From Hippophae tibetana (taxonomy: Eukaryota; Streptophyta; Magnoliopsida; Rosales; Elaeagnaceae), in assembly GCA_037013495.1 (NCBI GenBank), contig CM072801.1, positions 72,587,816 to 72,651,815 on the forward strand: a stretch of DNA of 64,000 nucleotides, written 5' to 3'. Shown here one piece after another: positions 1 to 12,440 of this stretch (position 1 is the first letter of the stretch; the number at the start of each line of letters is the position of its first letter). The position numbers and the translations under genes are program-made. Below the pieces are notes generated by a model. That model worked only from the letters and a program-made list of their open reading frames with translations, ran no database searches and was not told the DNA's origin.

Positions 1-655
1 GTTTCCATACATAAAAAACACACTATAGGAGTAGTTTTTCTATTCTCATATTTTAACCCAGATTCCATCGTTTACACTACTTATAGACGTCTTAAAATTT
101 TGTCGCACCCTATTACCTTTTTTTGTGTTCTTTTTCTTTCGGATACCAATTCTATCATCTTAATCATGTTTTAAGCAATTCAACCTTTCTTATTCTTTGT
201 GTTCCTAGGTACATATGTTGTCCGCGAAAAGGATTTGTATTGTTTGGTATCATAGCCTTGGTTGCTGAAAATGGTTTATCTATATTTATTTATCTACTTT
301 TTGAATTTTAGATTTATAAAAATTTTTCGTTTGATTGTTTTCTACTTTCTTAAGTCAGATATCAGAAAAAAGAATTAAATTGTGTCCTTAAAGTCGAGTG
401 TTTTTTTTCAGTTTTGTTGTCATTCTTTTCCTATTTGGATTTCATTTCGTAGCTTTCCTTAGTTTCATGGTATTTTTTTCTCGTTATTTCATTTTCGTGT
501 TCAACCTATCTATGTTTTTGAAAAAAATAAGAAAGTTACTACAGTTCACAATTTCAAAACAAAAAGAAGTTATCAATTGGGGTTGAAACTATAAACTTTC
601 ATAACTTTTGACTCTTATATCGAAACGACTATTATAATATATCAAATCGAAACAT
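1..655. repeat. Reference satellite unit (unit 1, family P)
   Basis: This is the unit used for numbering. Composition by hand count: A 185, T 286, C 102, G 82. It has the P-family markers T101 and gttcctagg (201-209), the tail form gttcacaatttc (544-555), CpG at 496-497 (ttcgtg) and GACGTC, CATATG, CTTAAG and GATATC once each. The longest homopolymers are T8 at 401-408 and T7 at 473-479. It contains no long open frame on either strand and no RNA-gene motif. It differs from the P units of the following dimer block, for example ggtatcatag rather than gctatcatag and atgtttttg rather than atgattttg. Confidence 0.95.
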
Positions 656-1310
656 GTTTCCATACATAAAAAACACACTATAGGAGTAGTTTTTCTATTC
701 TCATATTTTAACCCAGATTCCATCGTTTACACTACTTATAGACGTCTTAAAATTTGGTCGCACCCTATTACCTTTTTTTGTGTTCTTGTTCTTTCGGATA
801 CCAATTCTATCATCTTAATCATGTTTTAAGCAATTCAACCTTTCTTATTCTTTTTGTTCCTAGGTACATATGTTGTCCGCGAAAAGAATTTGCATTGTTT
901 GGTATCATAGCCTTGGTTGCTGAAAATGGTTTATCTATATTTATTTATCTACTTTTTAAATTTTAGATTTATAAAAATTTGTCGTTTGATTGTTTTCTAC
1001 TTTCTTAAATCAGATATCAGAAAAAAGAATTAAATTGTGTCCTTAAAGTCGAGTGTTTTCTTTCAATTTTGTTGTCATTCTTTTCCTATTTGGATTTCAT
1101 TTCGTAGCTTTCCTTAGTTTCACGGTATTTTTTTCTCGTTATTTCATTTTTGTGTTCAACCTATCTATGTTTTTGAAAAAAACAAGAAAGTTACTACAGT
1201 TCAACCTTCCAAAAGAAAAAGAAGTTCTCAGTTGGGGTTGAAACTATAAACTTTCATAACATTTGACTCTTATATCGAAACGACTATTATAATATATCAA
1301 ATCGAAACAT
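656..1310. repeat. Satellite unit 2 (S left part, dimer-b right part)
   Basis: The left part has G101, ttttgttcctagg and gaaaagaatttgc, which are S-family markers found again at 13096, 17679 and 22264. The right part has ccttccaaaagaaaaag, gttctcagttgg and cataacatttg, which are the markers of the b unit in the dimer block that follows. The unit is therefore a mosaic, and probably related to the source of the b unit. This is inference from shared variants. Confidence 0.8.
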
Positions 1311-4300
1311 GTTTCCATACATAAAAAACACACTATAGGAGTAGTTTTTCTATTCTCATATTTTAACCCAGATTCCATCGTTTACACTACTTATAGACGT
1401 CTTAAAATTTTGTCGCACCCTATTACCTTTTTTTGTGTTCTTTTTCTTTCGGATACCAATTCTATCATCTTAATCATGTTTTAAGCAATTCAACCTTTCT
1501 TATTCTTTGTGTTCCTAGGTACATATGTTGTCCGCGAAAAGGATTTGTATTGTTTGCTATCATAGCCTTGGTTGCTGAAAATGGTTTATCTATATTTATT
1601 TATCTACTTTTTGAATTTTAGATTTATAAAAAATTTTCGTTTGATTGTTTTCTACTTTCTTAAGTCAGATATCAGAAAAAAGAATTAAATTGTGTCCTTA
1701 AAGTCGAGTGTTTTTTTTCAATTTTGTTGTCATTCTTTTCCTATTTGGATTTCATTTCGTAGCTTTCCTTAGTTTCACGGTATTTTTTTCTCGTTATTTC
1801 ATTTTTGTGTTCAACCTATCTATGATTTTGAAAAAAACAAGAAAGTTACTACAGTTCAACCTTTCAAAACAAAAAGAAGTTATCAATGGGGGTTGAAACT
1901 ATAAACTTTCATAACTTTTGACTCTTATATCGAAACGACTATTATAATATATCAAATCGAAACATGTTTCCATACATAAAAAACACACTATAGGAGTAGT
2001 TTTTCTATTCTCATATTTTAACCCAGATTCCATCGTTTACACTACTTATAGACGTCTTAAAATTTGGTCGCACCCTATTACCTTTTTTTGTGTTCTTGTT
2101 CTTTCGTATACCAATTCCATCATCTTAATCATGTTTTAAGCAATTCAACCTTTCTTATTCTTTGTATTCATAGGTACATATGTTGTCCGCGAAAAGGATT
2201 TGCATTTTTTGGTATCATAGCCTTGGTTGCTGAAAATGGTTTATCAATATTTATTTATCTACTTTTTGAATTTTAGATTTATAAAAATTTGTCGTTTGAT
2301 TGTTTTCTACTTTCTTAAGTCAGATATCAGAGAAAAGAATTAAATTGTGTCCTTAAAGTCGAGTGTTTTTTTTCAATTTTGTTGTCATTCTTTTCCTATT
2401 TGGATTTCATTTCGTAGCTTTCCTTAGTTTCACGGTATTTTTTTCTCGTTATTTCATTTTTGTGTTCAACCTATCTATGTTTTTGAAAAAAACAAGAAAG
2501 TTACTACAGTTCAACCTTCCAAAAGAAAAAGAAGTTCTCAGTTGGGGTTGAAACTATAAACTTTCATAACATTTGACTCTTATATCGAAACGACTATTAT
2601 AATATATCAAATCGAAACATGTTTCCATACATAAAAAACACACTATAGGAGTAGTTTTTCTATTCTCATATTTTAACCCAGATTCCATCGTTTACACTAC
2701 TTATAGACGTCTTAAAATTTTGTCGCACCCTATTACCTTTTTTGTGTTCTTTTTCTTTCGGATACCAATTCTATCATCTTAATCATGTTTTAAGCAATTC
2801 AACCTTTCTTATTCTTTGTGTTCCTAGGTACATATGTTGTCCGCGAAAAGGATTTGTATTGTTTGCTATCATAGCCTTGGTTGCTGAAAATGGTTTATCT
2901 ATATTTATTTATCTACTTTTTGAATTTTAGATTTATAAAAAATTTTCGTTTGATTGTTTTCTACTTTCTTAAGTCAGATATCAGAAAAAAGAATTAAATT
3001 GTGTCCTTAAAGTCGAGTGTTTTTTTTCAATTTTGTTGTCATTCTTTTCCTATTTGGATTTCATTTCGTAGCTTTCCTTAGTTTCACGGTATTTTTTTCT
3101 CGTTATTTCATTTTTGTGTTCAACCTATCTATGATTTTGAAAAAAACAAGAAAGTTACTACAGTTCAACCTTTCAAAACAAAAAGAAGTTATCAATTGGG
3201 GTTGAAACTATAAACTTTCATAACTTTTGACTCTTATATCGAAACGACTATTATAATATATCAAATCGAAACATGTTTCCATACATAAAAAACACACTAT
3301 AGGAGTAGTTTTTCTATTCTCATATTTTAACCCAGATTCCATCGTTTACACTACTTATAGACGTCTTAAAATTTGGTCGCACCCTATTACCTTTTTTTGT
3401 GTTCTTGTTCTTTCGTATACCAATTCCATCATCTTAATCATGTTTTAAGCAATTCAACCTTTCTTATTCTTTGTATTCATAGGTACATATGTTGTCCGCG
3501 AAAAGGATTTGCATTTTTTGGTATCATAGCCTTGGTTGCTGAAAATGGTTTATCAATATTTATTTATCTACTTTTTGAATTTTAGATTTATAAAAATTTG
3601 TCGTTTGATTGTTTTCTACTTTCTTAAGTCAGATATCAGAGAAAAGAATTAAATTGTGTCCTTAAAGTCGAGTGTTTTTTTTCAATTTTGTTGTCATTCT
3701 TTTCCTATTTGGATTTCATTTCGTAGCTTTCCTTAGTTTCACGGTATTTTTTTCTCGTTATTTCATTTTTGTGTTCAACCTATCTATGTTTTTGAAAAAA
3801 ACAAGAAAGTTACTACAGTTCAACCTTCCAAAAGAAAAAGAAGTTCTCAGTTGGGGTTGAAACTATAAACTTTCATAACATTTGACTCTTATATCGAAAC
3901 GACTATTATAATATATCAAATCGAAACATGTTTCCATACATAAAAAACACACTATAGGAGTAGTTTTTCTATTCTCATATTTTAACCCAGATTCCATCGT
4001 TTACACTACTTATAGACGTCTTAAAATTTTGTCGCACCCTATTACCTTTTTTGTGTTCTTTTTCTTTCGGATACCAATTCTATCATCTTAATCATGTTTT
4101 AAGCAATTCAACCTTTCTTATTCTTTGTGTTCCTAGGTACATATGTTGTCCGCGAAAAGGATTTGTATTGTTTGCTATCATAGCCTTGGTTGCTGAAAAT
4201 GGTTTATCTATATTTATTTATCTACTTTTTGAATTTTAGATTTATAAAAAATTTTCGTTTGATTGTTTTCTACTTTCTTAAGTCAGATATCAGAAAAAAG

Positions 4301-7300
4301 AATTAAATTGTGTCCTTAAAGTCGAGTGTTTTTTTTCAATTTTGTTGTCATTCTTTTCCTATTTGGATTTCATTTCGTAGCTTTCCTTAGTTTCACGGTA
4401 TTTTTTTCTCGTTATTTCATTTTTGTGTTCAACCTATCTATGATTTTGAAAAAAACAAGAAAGTTACTACAGTTCAACCTTTCAAAACAAAAAGAAGTTA
4501 TCAATTGGGGTTGAAACTATAAACTTTCATAACTTTTGACTCTTATATCGAAACGACTATTATAATATATCAAATCGAAACATGTTTCCATACATAAAAA
4601 ACACACTATAGGAGTAGTTTTTCTATTCTCATATTTTAACCCAGATTCCATCGTTTACACTACTTATAGACGTCTTAAAATTTGGTCGCACCCTATTACC
4701 TTTTTTTGTGTTCTTGTTCTTTCGTATACCAATTCCATCATCTTAATCATGTTTTAAGCAATTCAACCTTTCTTATTCTTTGTATTCATAGGTACATATG
4801 TTGTCCGCGAAAAGGATTTGCATTTTTTGGTATCATAGCCTTGGTTGCTGAAAATGGTTTATCAATATTTATTTATCTACTTTTTGAATTTTAGATTTAT
4901 AAAAATTTGTCGTTTGATTGTTTTCTACTTTCTTAAGTCAGATATCAGAGAAAAGAATTAAATTGTGTCCTTAAAGTCGAGTGTTTTTTTTCAATTTTGT
5001 TGTCATTCTTTTCCTATTTGGATTTCATTTCGTAGCTTTCCTTAGTTTCACGGTATTTTTTTCTCGTTATTTCATTTTTGTGTTCAACCTATCTATGTTT
5101 TTGAAAAAAACAAGAAAGTTACTACAGTTCAACCTTCCAAAAGAAAAAGAAGTTCTCAGTTGGGGTTGAAACTATAAACTTTCATAACATTTGACTCTTA
5201 TATCGAAACGACTATTATAATATATCAAATCGAAACATGTTTCCATACATAAAAAACACACTATAGGAGTAGTTTTTCTATTCTCATATTTTAACCCAGA
5301 TTCCATCGTTTACACTACTTATAGACGTCTTAAAATTTTGTCGCACCCTATTACCTTTTTTGTGTTCTTTTTCTTTCGGATACCAATTCTATCTTCTTAA
5401 TCATGTTTTAAGCAATTCAACCTTTCTTATTCTTTGTGTTCCTAGGTACATATGTTGTCCGCGAAAAGGATTTGTATTGTTTGCTATCATAGCCTTGGTT
5501 GCTGAAAATGGTTTATCTATATTTATTTATCTACTTTTTGAATTTTAGATTTATAAAAAATTTTCGTTTGATTGTTTTCTACTTTCTTAAGTCAGATATC
5601 AGAAAAAAGAATTAAATTGTGTCCTTAAAGTCGAGTGTTTTTTTTCAATTTTGTTGTCATTCTTTTCCTATTTGGATTTCATTTCGTAGCTTTCCTTAGT
5701 TTCACGGTATTTTTTTCTCGTTATTTCATTTTTGTGTTCAACCTATCTATGATTTTGAAAAAAACAAGAAAGTTACTACAGTTCAACCTTTCAAAACAAA
5801 AAGAAGTTATCAATTGGGGTTGAAACTATAAACTTTCATAACTTTTGACTCTTATATCGAAACGACTATTATAATATATCAAATCGAAACATGTTTCCAT
5901 ACATAAAAAACACACTATAGGAGTAGTTTTTCTATTCTCATATTTTAACCCAGATTCCATCGTTTACACTACTTATAGACGTCTTAAAATTTGGTCGCAC
6001 CCTATTACCTTTTTTTGTGTTCTTGTTCTTTCGTATACCAATTCCATCATCTTAATCATGTTTTAAGCAATTCAACCTTTCTTATTCTTTGTATTCATAG
6101 GTACATATGTTGTCCGCGAAAAGGATTTGCATTTTTTGGTATCATAGCCTTGGTTGCTGAAAATGGTTTATCAATATTTATTTATCTACTTTTTGAATTT
6201 TAGATTTATAAAAATTTGTCGTTTGATTGTTTTCTACTTTCTTAAGTCAGATATCAGAGAAAAGAATTAAATTGTGTCCTTAAAGTCGAGTGTTTTTTTT
6301 CAATTTTGTTGTCATTCTTTTCCTATTTGGATTTCATTTCGTAGCTTTCCTTAGTTTCACGGTATTTTTTTCTCGTTATTTCATTTTTGTGTTCAACCTA
6401 TCTATGTTTTTGAAAAAAATAAGAAAGTTACTACAGTTCAACCTTCCAAAAGAAAAAGAAGTTCTCAGTTGGGGTTGAAACTATAAACTTTCATAACATT
6501 TGACTCTTATATCGAAACGACTATTATAATATATCAAATCGAAACATGTTTCCATACATAAAAAACACACTATAGGAGTAGTTTTTCTATTCTCATATTT
6601 TAACCCAGATTCCATCGTTTACACTACTTATAGACGTCTTAAAATTTTGTCGCACCCTATTACCTTTTTTGTGTTCTTTTTCTTTCGGATACCAATTCTA
6701 TCATCTTAATCATGTTTTAAGCAATTCAACCTTTCTTATTCTTTGTGTTCCTAGGTACATATGTTGTCCGCGAAAAGGATTTGTATTGTTTGCTATCATA
6801 GCCTTGGTTGCTGAAAATGGTTTATCTATATTTATTTATCTACTTTTTGAATTTTAGATTTATAAAAAATTTTCGTTTGATTGTTTTCTACTTTCTTAAG
6901 TCAGATATCAGAAAAAAGAATTAAATTGTGTCCTTAAAGTCGAGTGTTTTTTTTCAATTTTGTTGTCATTCTTTTCCTATTTGGATTTCATTTCGTAGCT
7001 TTCCTTAGTTTCACGGTATTTTTTTCTCGTTATTTCATTTTTGTGTTCAACCTATCTATGATTTTGAAAAAAACAAGAAAGTTACTACAGTTCAACCTTT
7101 CAAAACAAAAAGAAGTTATCAATTGGGGTTGAAACTATAAACTTTCATAACTTTTGACTCTTATATCGAAACGACTATTATAATATATCAAATCGAAACA
7201 TGTTTCCATACATAAAAAACACACTATAGGAGTAGTTTTTCTATTCTCATATTTTAACCCAGATTCCATCGTTTACACTACTTATAGACGTCTTAAAATT

Positions 7301-10300
7301 TGGTCGCACCCTATTACCTTTTTTTGTGTTCTTGTTCTTTCGTATACCAATTCCATCATCTTAATCATGTTTTAAGCAATTCAACCTTTCTTATTCTTTG
7401 TATTCATAGGTACATATGTTGTCCGCGAAAAGGATTTGCATTTTTTGGTATCATAGCCTTGGTTGCTGAAAATGGTTTATCAATATTTATTTATCTACTT
7501 TTTGAATTTTAGATTTATAAAAATTTGTCGTTTGATTGTTTTCTACTTTCTTAAGTCAGATATCAGAGAAAAGAATTAAATTGTGTCCTTAAAGTCGAGT
7601 GTTTTTTTTCAATTTTGTTGTCATTCTTTTCCTATTTGGATTTCATTTCGTAGCTTTCCTTAGTTTCACGGTATTTTTTTCTCGTTATTTCATTTTTGTG
7701 TTCAACCTATCTATGTTTTTGAAAAAAACAAGAAAGTTACTACAGTTCAACCTTCCAAAAGAAAAAGAAGTTCTCAGTTGGGGTTGAAACTATAAACTTT
7801 CATAACATTTGACTCTTATATCGAAACGACTATTATAATATATCAAATCGAAACATGTTTCCATACATAAAAAACACACTATAGGAGTAGTTTTTCTATT
7901 CTCATATTTTAACCCAGATTCCATCGTTTACACTACTTATAGACGTCTTAAAATTTTGTCGCACCCTATTACCTTTTTTTGTGTTCTTTTTCTTTCGGAT
8001 ACCAATTCTATCATCTTAATCATGTTTTAAGCAATTCAACCTTTCTTATTCTTTGTGTTCCTAGGTACATATGTTGTCCGCGAAAAGGATTTGTATTGTT
8101 TGCTATCATAGCCTTGGTTGCTGAAAATGGTTTATCTATATTTATTTATCTACTTTTTGAATTTTAGATTTATAAAAAATTTTCGTTTGATTGTTTTCTA
8201 CTTTCTTAAGTAAGATATCAGAAAAAAGAATTAAATTGTGTCCTTAAAGTCGAGTGTTTTTTTTCAATTTTGTTGTCATTCTTTTCCTATTTGGATTTCA
8301 TTTCGTAGCTTTCCTTAGTTTCACGGTATTTTTTTCTCGTTATTTCATTTTTGTGTTCAACCTATCTATGATTTTGAAAAAAACAAGAAAGTTACTACAG
8401 TTCAACCTTTCAAAACAAAAAGAAGTTATCAATTGGGGTTGAAACTATAAACTTTCATAACTTTTGACTCTTATATCGAAACGACTATTATAATATATCA
8501 AATCGAAACATGTTTCCATACATAAAAAACACACTATAGGAGTAGTTTTTCTATTCTCATATTTTAACCCAGATTCCATCGTTTACACTACTTATAGACG
8601 TCTTAAAATTTGGTCGCACCCTATTACCTTTTTTTGTGTTCTTGTTCTTTCGTATACCAATTCCATCATCTTAATCATGTTTTAAGCAATTCAACCTTTC
8701 TTATTCTTTGTATTCATAGGTACATATGTTGTCCGCGAAAAGGATTTGCATTTTTTGGTATCATAGCCTTGGTTGCTGAAAATGGTTTATCAATATTTAT
8801 TTATCTACTTTTTGAATTTTAGATTTATAAAAATTTGTCGTTTGATTGTTTTCTACTTTCTTAAGTCAGATATCAGAGAAAAGAATTAAATTGTGTCCTT
8901 AAAGTCGAGTGTTTTTTTTCAATTTTGTTGTCATTCTTTTCCTATTTGGATTTCATTTCGTAGCTTTCCTTAGTTTCACGGTATTTTTTTCTCGTTATTT
9001 CATTTTTGTGTTCAACCTATCTATGTTTTTGAAAAAAACAAGAAAGTTACTACAGTTCAACCTTCCAAAAGAAAAAGAAGTTCTCAGTTGGGGTTGAAAC
9101 TATAAACTTTCATAACATTTGACTCTTATATCGAAACGACTATTATAATATATCAAATCGAAACATGTTTCCATACATAAAAAACACACTATAGGAGTAG
9201 TTTTTCTATTCTCATATTTTAACCCAGATTCCATCGTTTACACTACTTATAGACGTCTTAAAATTTTGTCGCACCCTATTACCTTTTTTGTGTTCTTTTT
9301 CTTTCGGATACCAATTCTATCATCTTAATCATGTTTTAAGCAATTCAACCTTTCTTATTCTTTGTGTTCCTAGGTACATATGTTGTCCGCGAAAAGGATT
9401 TGTATTGTTTGCTATCATAGCCTTGGTTGCTGAAAATGGTTTATCTATATTTATTTATCTACTTTTTGAATTTTAGATTTATAAAAATTTTTCGTTTGAT
9501 TGTTTTCTACTTTCTTAAGTCAGATATCAGAAAAAAGAATTAAATTGTGTCCTTAAAGTCGAGTGTTTTTTTTCAATTTTGTTGTCATTCTTTTCCTATT
9601 TGGATTTCATTTCGTAGCTTTCCTTAGTTTCACGGTATTTTTTTCTCGTTATTTCATTTTTGTGTTCAACCTATCTATGATTTTGAAAAAAACAAGAAAG
9701 TTACTACAGTTCAACCTTTCAAAACAAAAAGAAGTTATCAATTGGGGTTGAAACTATAAACTTTCATAACTTTTGACTCTTATATCGAAACGACTATTAT
9801 AATATATCAAATCGAAACATGTTTCCATACATAAAAAACACACTATAGGAGTAGTTTTTCTATTCTCATATTTTAACCCAGATTCCATCGTTTACACTAC
9901 TTATAGACGTCTTAAAATTTGGTCGCACCCTATTACCTTTTTTTGTGTTCTTGTTCTTTCGTATACCAATTCCATCATCTTAATCATGTTTTAAGCAATT
10001 CAACCTTTCTTATTCTTTGTATTCATAGGTACATATGTTGTCCGCGAAAAGGATTTGCATTTTTTGGTATCATAGCCTTGGTTGCTGAAAATGGTTTATC
10101 AATATTTATTTATCTACTTTTTGAATTTTAGATTTATAAAAATTTGTCGTTTGATTGTTTTCTACTTTCTTAAGTCAGATATCAGAGAAAAGAATTAAAT
10201 TGTGTCCTTAAAGTCGAGTGTTTTTTTTCAATTTTGTTGTCATTCTTTTCCTATTTGGATTTCATTTCGTAGCTTTCCTTAGTTTCACGGTATTTTTTTC

Positions 10301-11330
10301 TCGTTATTTCATTTTTGTGTTCAACCTATCTATGTTTTTGAAAAAAACAAGAAAGTTACTACAGTTCAACCTTCCAAAAGAAAAAGAAGTTCTCAGTTGG
10401 GGTTGAAACTATAAACTTTCATAACATTTGACTCTTATATCGAAACGACTATTATAATATATCAAATCGAAACATGTTTCCATACATAAAAAACACACTA
10501 TAGGAGTAGTTTTTCTATTCTCATATTTTAACCCAGATTCCATCGTTTACACTACTTATAGACGTCTTAAAATTTTGTCGCACCCTATTACCTTTTTTTG
10601 TGTTCTTTTTCTTTCGGATACCAATTCTATCATCTTAATCATGTTTTAAGCAATTCAACCTTTCTTATTCTTTGTGTTCCTAGGTACATATGTTGTCCGC
10701 GAAAAGGATTTGTATTTTTTGCTATCATAGCCTTGGTTGCTGAATATGGTTTATCTATATTTATTTATCTACTTTTTGAATTTTAGATTTATAAAACTTT
10801 TTCGTTTGATTGTTTTCTACTTTTTTAAGTCAGATATCAGAAAAAAGAATTAAATTGTGTCCTTAAAGTCGAGTGTTTTTTTTCAATTTTGTTGTCATTC
10901 TTTTCCTATTTGGATTTCATTTCGTAGCTTTCCTTAGTTTCACGGTATTTTTTTCTCGTTATTTCATTTTTGTGTTCAACCTATCTATGATTTTGAAAAA
11001 AACAAGAAAGTTACTACAGTTCAACCTTTCAAAACAAAAAGAAGTTATCAATTGGGGTTGAAACTATAAACTTTCATAACTTTTGACTCTTATATCGAAA
11101 CGACTATTATAATATATCAAATCGAAACATGTTTCCATACATAAAAAACACACTATAGGAGTAGTTTTTCTATTCTCATATTTTAACCCAGATTCCATCG
11201 TTTACACTACTTATAGACGTCTTAAAATTTGGTCGCACCCTATTACCTTTTTTTGTGTTCTTGTTCTTTCGTATACCAATTCCATCATCTTAATCATGTT
11301 TTAAGCAATTCAACCTTTCTTATTCTTTGT
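1311..11330. repeat. Two-unit higher-order repeat (a-b dimer, 1309-1310 bp)
   Basis: Units alternate strictly between two types. Type a starts at 1311, 2621, 3930, 5239, 6548, 7857, 9167 and 10476. It has T101, gttcctagg, tttgctatcatag, aaaaaattttcg and ctatgattttg. Type b starts at 1966, 3275, 4584, 5893, 7202, 8512 and 9821. It has G101, ttcgtataccaattccatc, gtattcatagg, gcattttttgg, tatcaatattt, cagagaaaag, ccttccaaaagaaaaag and cataacatttg. That is seven full dimers, then one more a unit and about the first 200 bp of a b unit ending inside unit 18. Copies are almost identical; examples of differences are tatcttctt at about 5393, aaaaaaataag at about 6420, gtaagatatc at about 8211 and several in the last a unit (gaatatgg, ataaaactt). 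Spacings of 1309 versus 1310 come from T6 or T7 near unit position 120. Confidence 0.95.
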
Positions 11331-11785
11331 GTTCCTAGGTACATATGTTGTCCGCGAAAAGGATTTGCATTGTTTGGTATCGTAGCCTTGGTTGGTGAAA
11401 ATGGTTTATCTATATTTATTTATCTACTTTTAGAATTTTAGATTTATAAAAAATTTTCGTTTGATTGTTTTCTACTTTCTTAAGTCAGATATCAGAAAAA
11501 AGAATTAAATTGTGTCCTTAAAGTCGAGTGTTTTTTTTCAATTTTGTTGTCATTCTTTTCCTATTTGGATTTCATTTCGTAGCTTTCCTTAGTTTCACGG
11601 TATTTTTTTCTCGTCATTTCATTTTTGTGTTCAACCTATCTATGATTTTGAAAAAAACAAGAAAGTTACTACAGTTCAACCTTTCAAAACAAAAAGAAGT
11701 TATCAATTGGGGTTGAAACTATAAACTTTCATAACTTTTGACTCTTATATCGAAACGACTATTATCATATATCAAATCGAAACAT
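11131..11785. repeat. Mosaic satellite unit 18 (b left, a right)
   Basis: The left ~200 bp carries the b markers G101 and ttcgtataccaattccatc. The rest carries gttcctagg, aaaaaattttcg and ctatgattttg of type a, so the unit looks like the product of an exchange between a and b units. It also has ggtatcgtag and ggttggtgaaa, shared only with the next unit. It marks the end of the regular dimer pattern. Confidence 0.85.
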
Positions 11786-12440
11786 GTTTCCATACATAAA
11801 AAACACACTATAGGAGTAGTTTTTCTATTCTCATATTTTAACCCAGATTCCATCGTTTACACTACTTATAGACGTCTTAAAATTTGGTCGCACCCTATTA
11901 CCTTTTTTTGTGTTCTTGTTCTTTCGTATACCAATTCCATCATCTTAATCATGTTTTAAGCAATTCAACCTTTCTTATTCTTTGTGTTCCTAGGTACATA
12001 TGTTGTCCGCGAAAAGGATTTGCATTGTTTGGTATCGTAGCCTTGGTTGGTGAAAATGGTTTATCTATATTTATTTATCTACTTTTTAAATTTTAGATTT
12101 ATAAAAATTTGTCGTTTGATTGTTTTCTACTTTCTTAAGTCAGATATCAGAAAAAAGAATTAAATTGTGTCCTTAAAGTCGAGTGTTTTCTTTCAATTTT
12201 GTTGTCATTCTTTTCCTATTTGGATTTCATTTCGTAGCTTTCCTTAGTTTCACAGTATTTTTTTCTCGTTATTTCATTTTTGTGTTCAACCTATCTATGT
12301 TTTTGAAAAAAACAAGAAAGTTACTACAGTTCAACCTTTCAAAACAAAAAGAAGTTATCAATTGGGGTTGAAACTATAAACTTTCATAACTTTTGACTCT
12401 TATATCGAAACGACTATTATAATATATCAAATCGAAACAT
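11786..12440. repeat. Satellite unit 19, sibling of unit 18 in its left part
   Basis: It shares ttcgtatacc, ggtatcgtag and ggttggtgaaa with unit 18, then switches to gttttctttcaa, cacagtat and ctatgtttttg, which are typical of the rest of the array. Unit 18's left part was probably duplicated one unit to the right. The dimer-specific T-run form ttttttttcaa is not seen in this unit's right part. A substitution just before it (attatcatatatc at about 11761) opens a 73-residue chance frame across the boundary. Confidence 0.8.

Noticed and set aside
123..311. Recurring 62-84 residue open frames in nearly every unit, two per unit on the + strand
   Set aside because: They start at TTG or GTG, not ATG, encode Phe/Leu/Ser-rich low-complexity peptides dictated by T-rich DNA, shift between overlapping frames when one base changes (for example at 14132 and 14148), and are lengthened or lost by single substitutions. 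They track the satellite period and show no domain or ribosome binding site.
1..655. Conserved palindromes GACGTC, CATATG, CTTAAG and GATATC as functional sites
   Set aside because: They are short six-base palindromes, several are lost in some units (33396, 53044, 58933, 60243), and nothing ties them to function. Useful only as landmarks for a 655-bp ladder.
11738..11959. 73-residue frame crossing a unit boundary
   Set aside because: It depends on a single substitution (attatcatat near 11761) and reads through the unit border. No support for coding.
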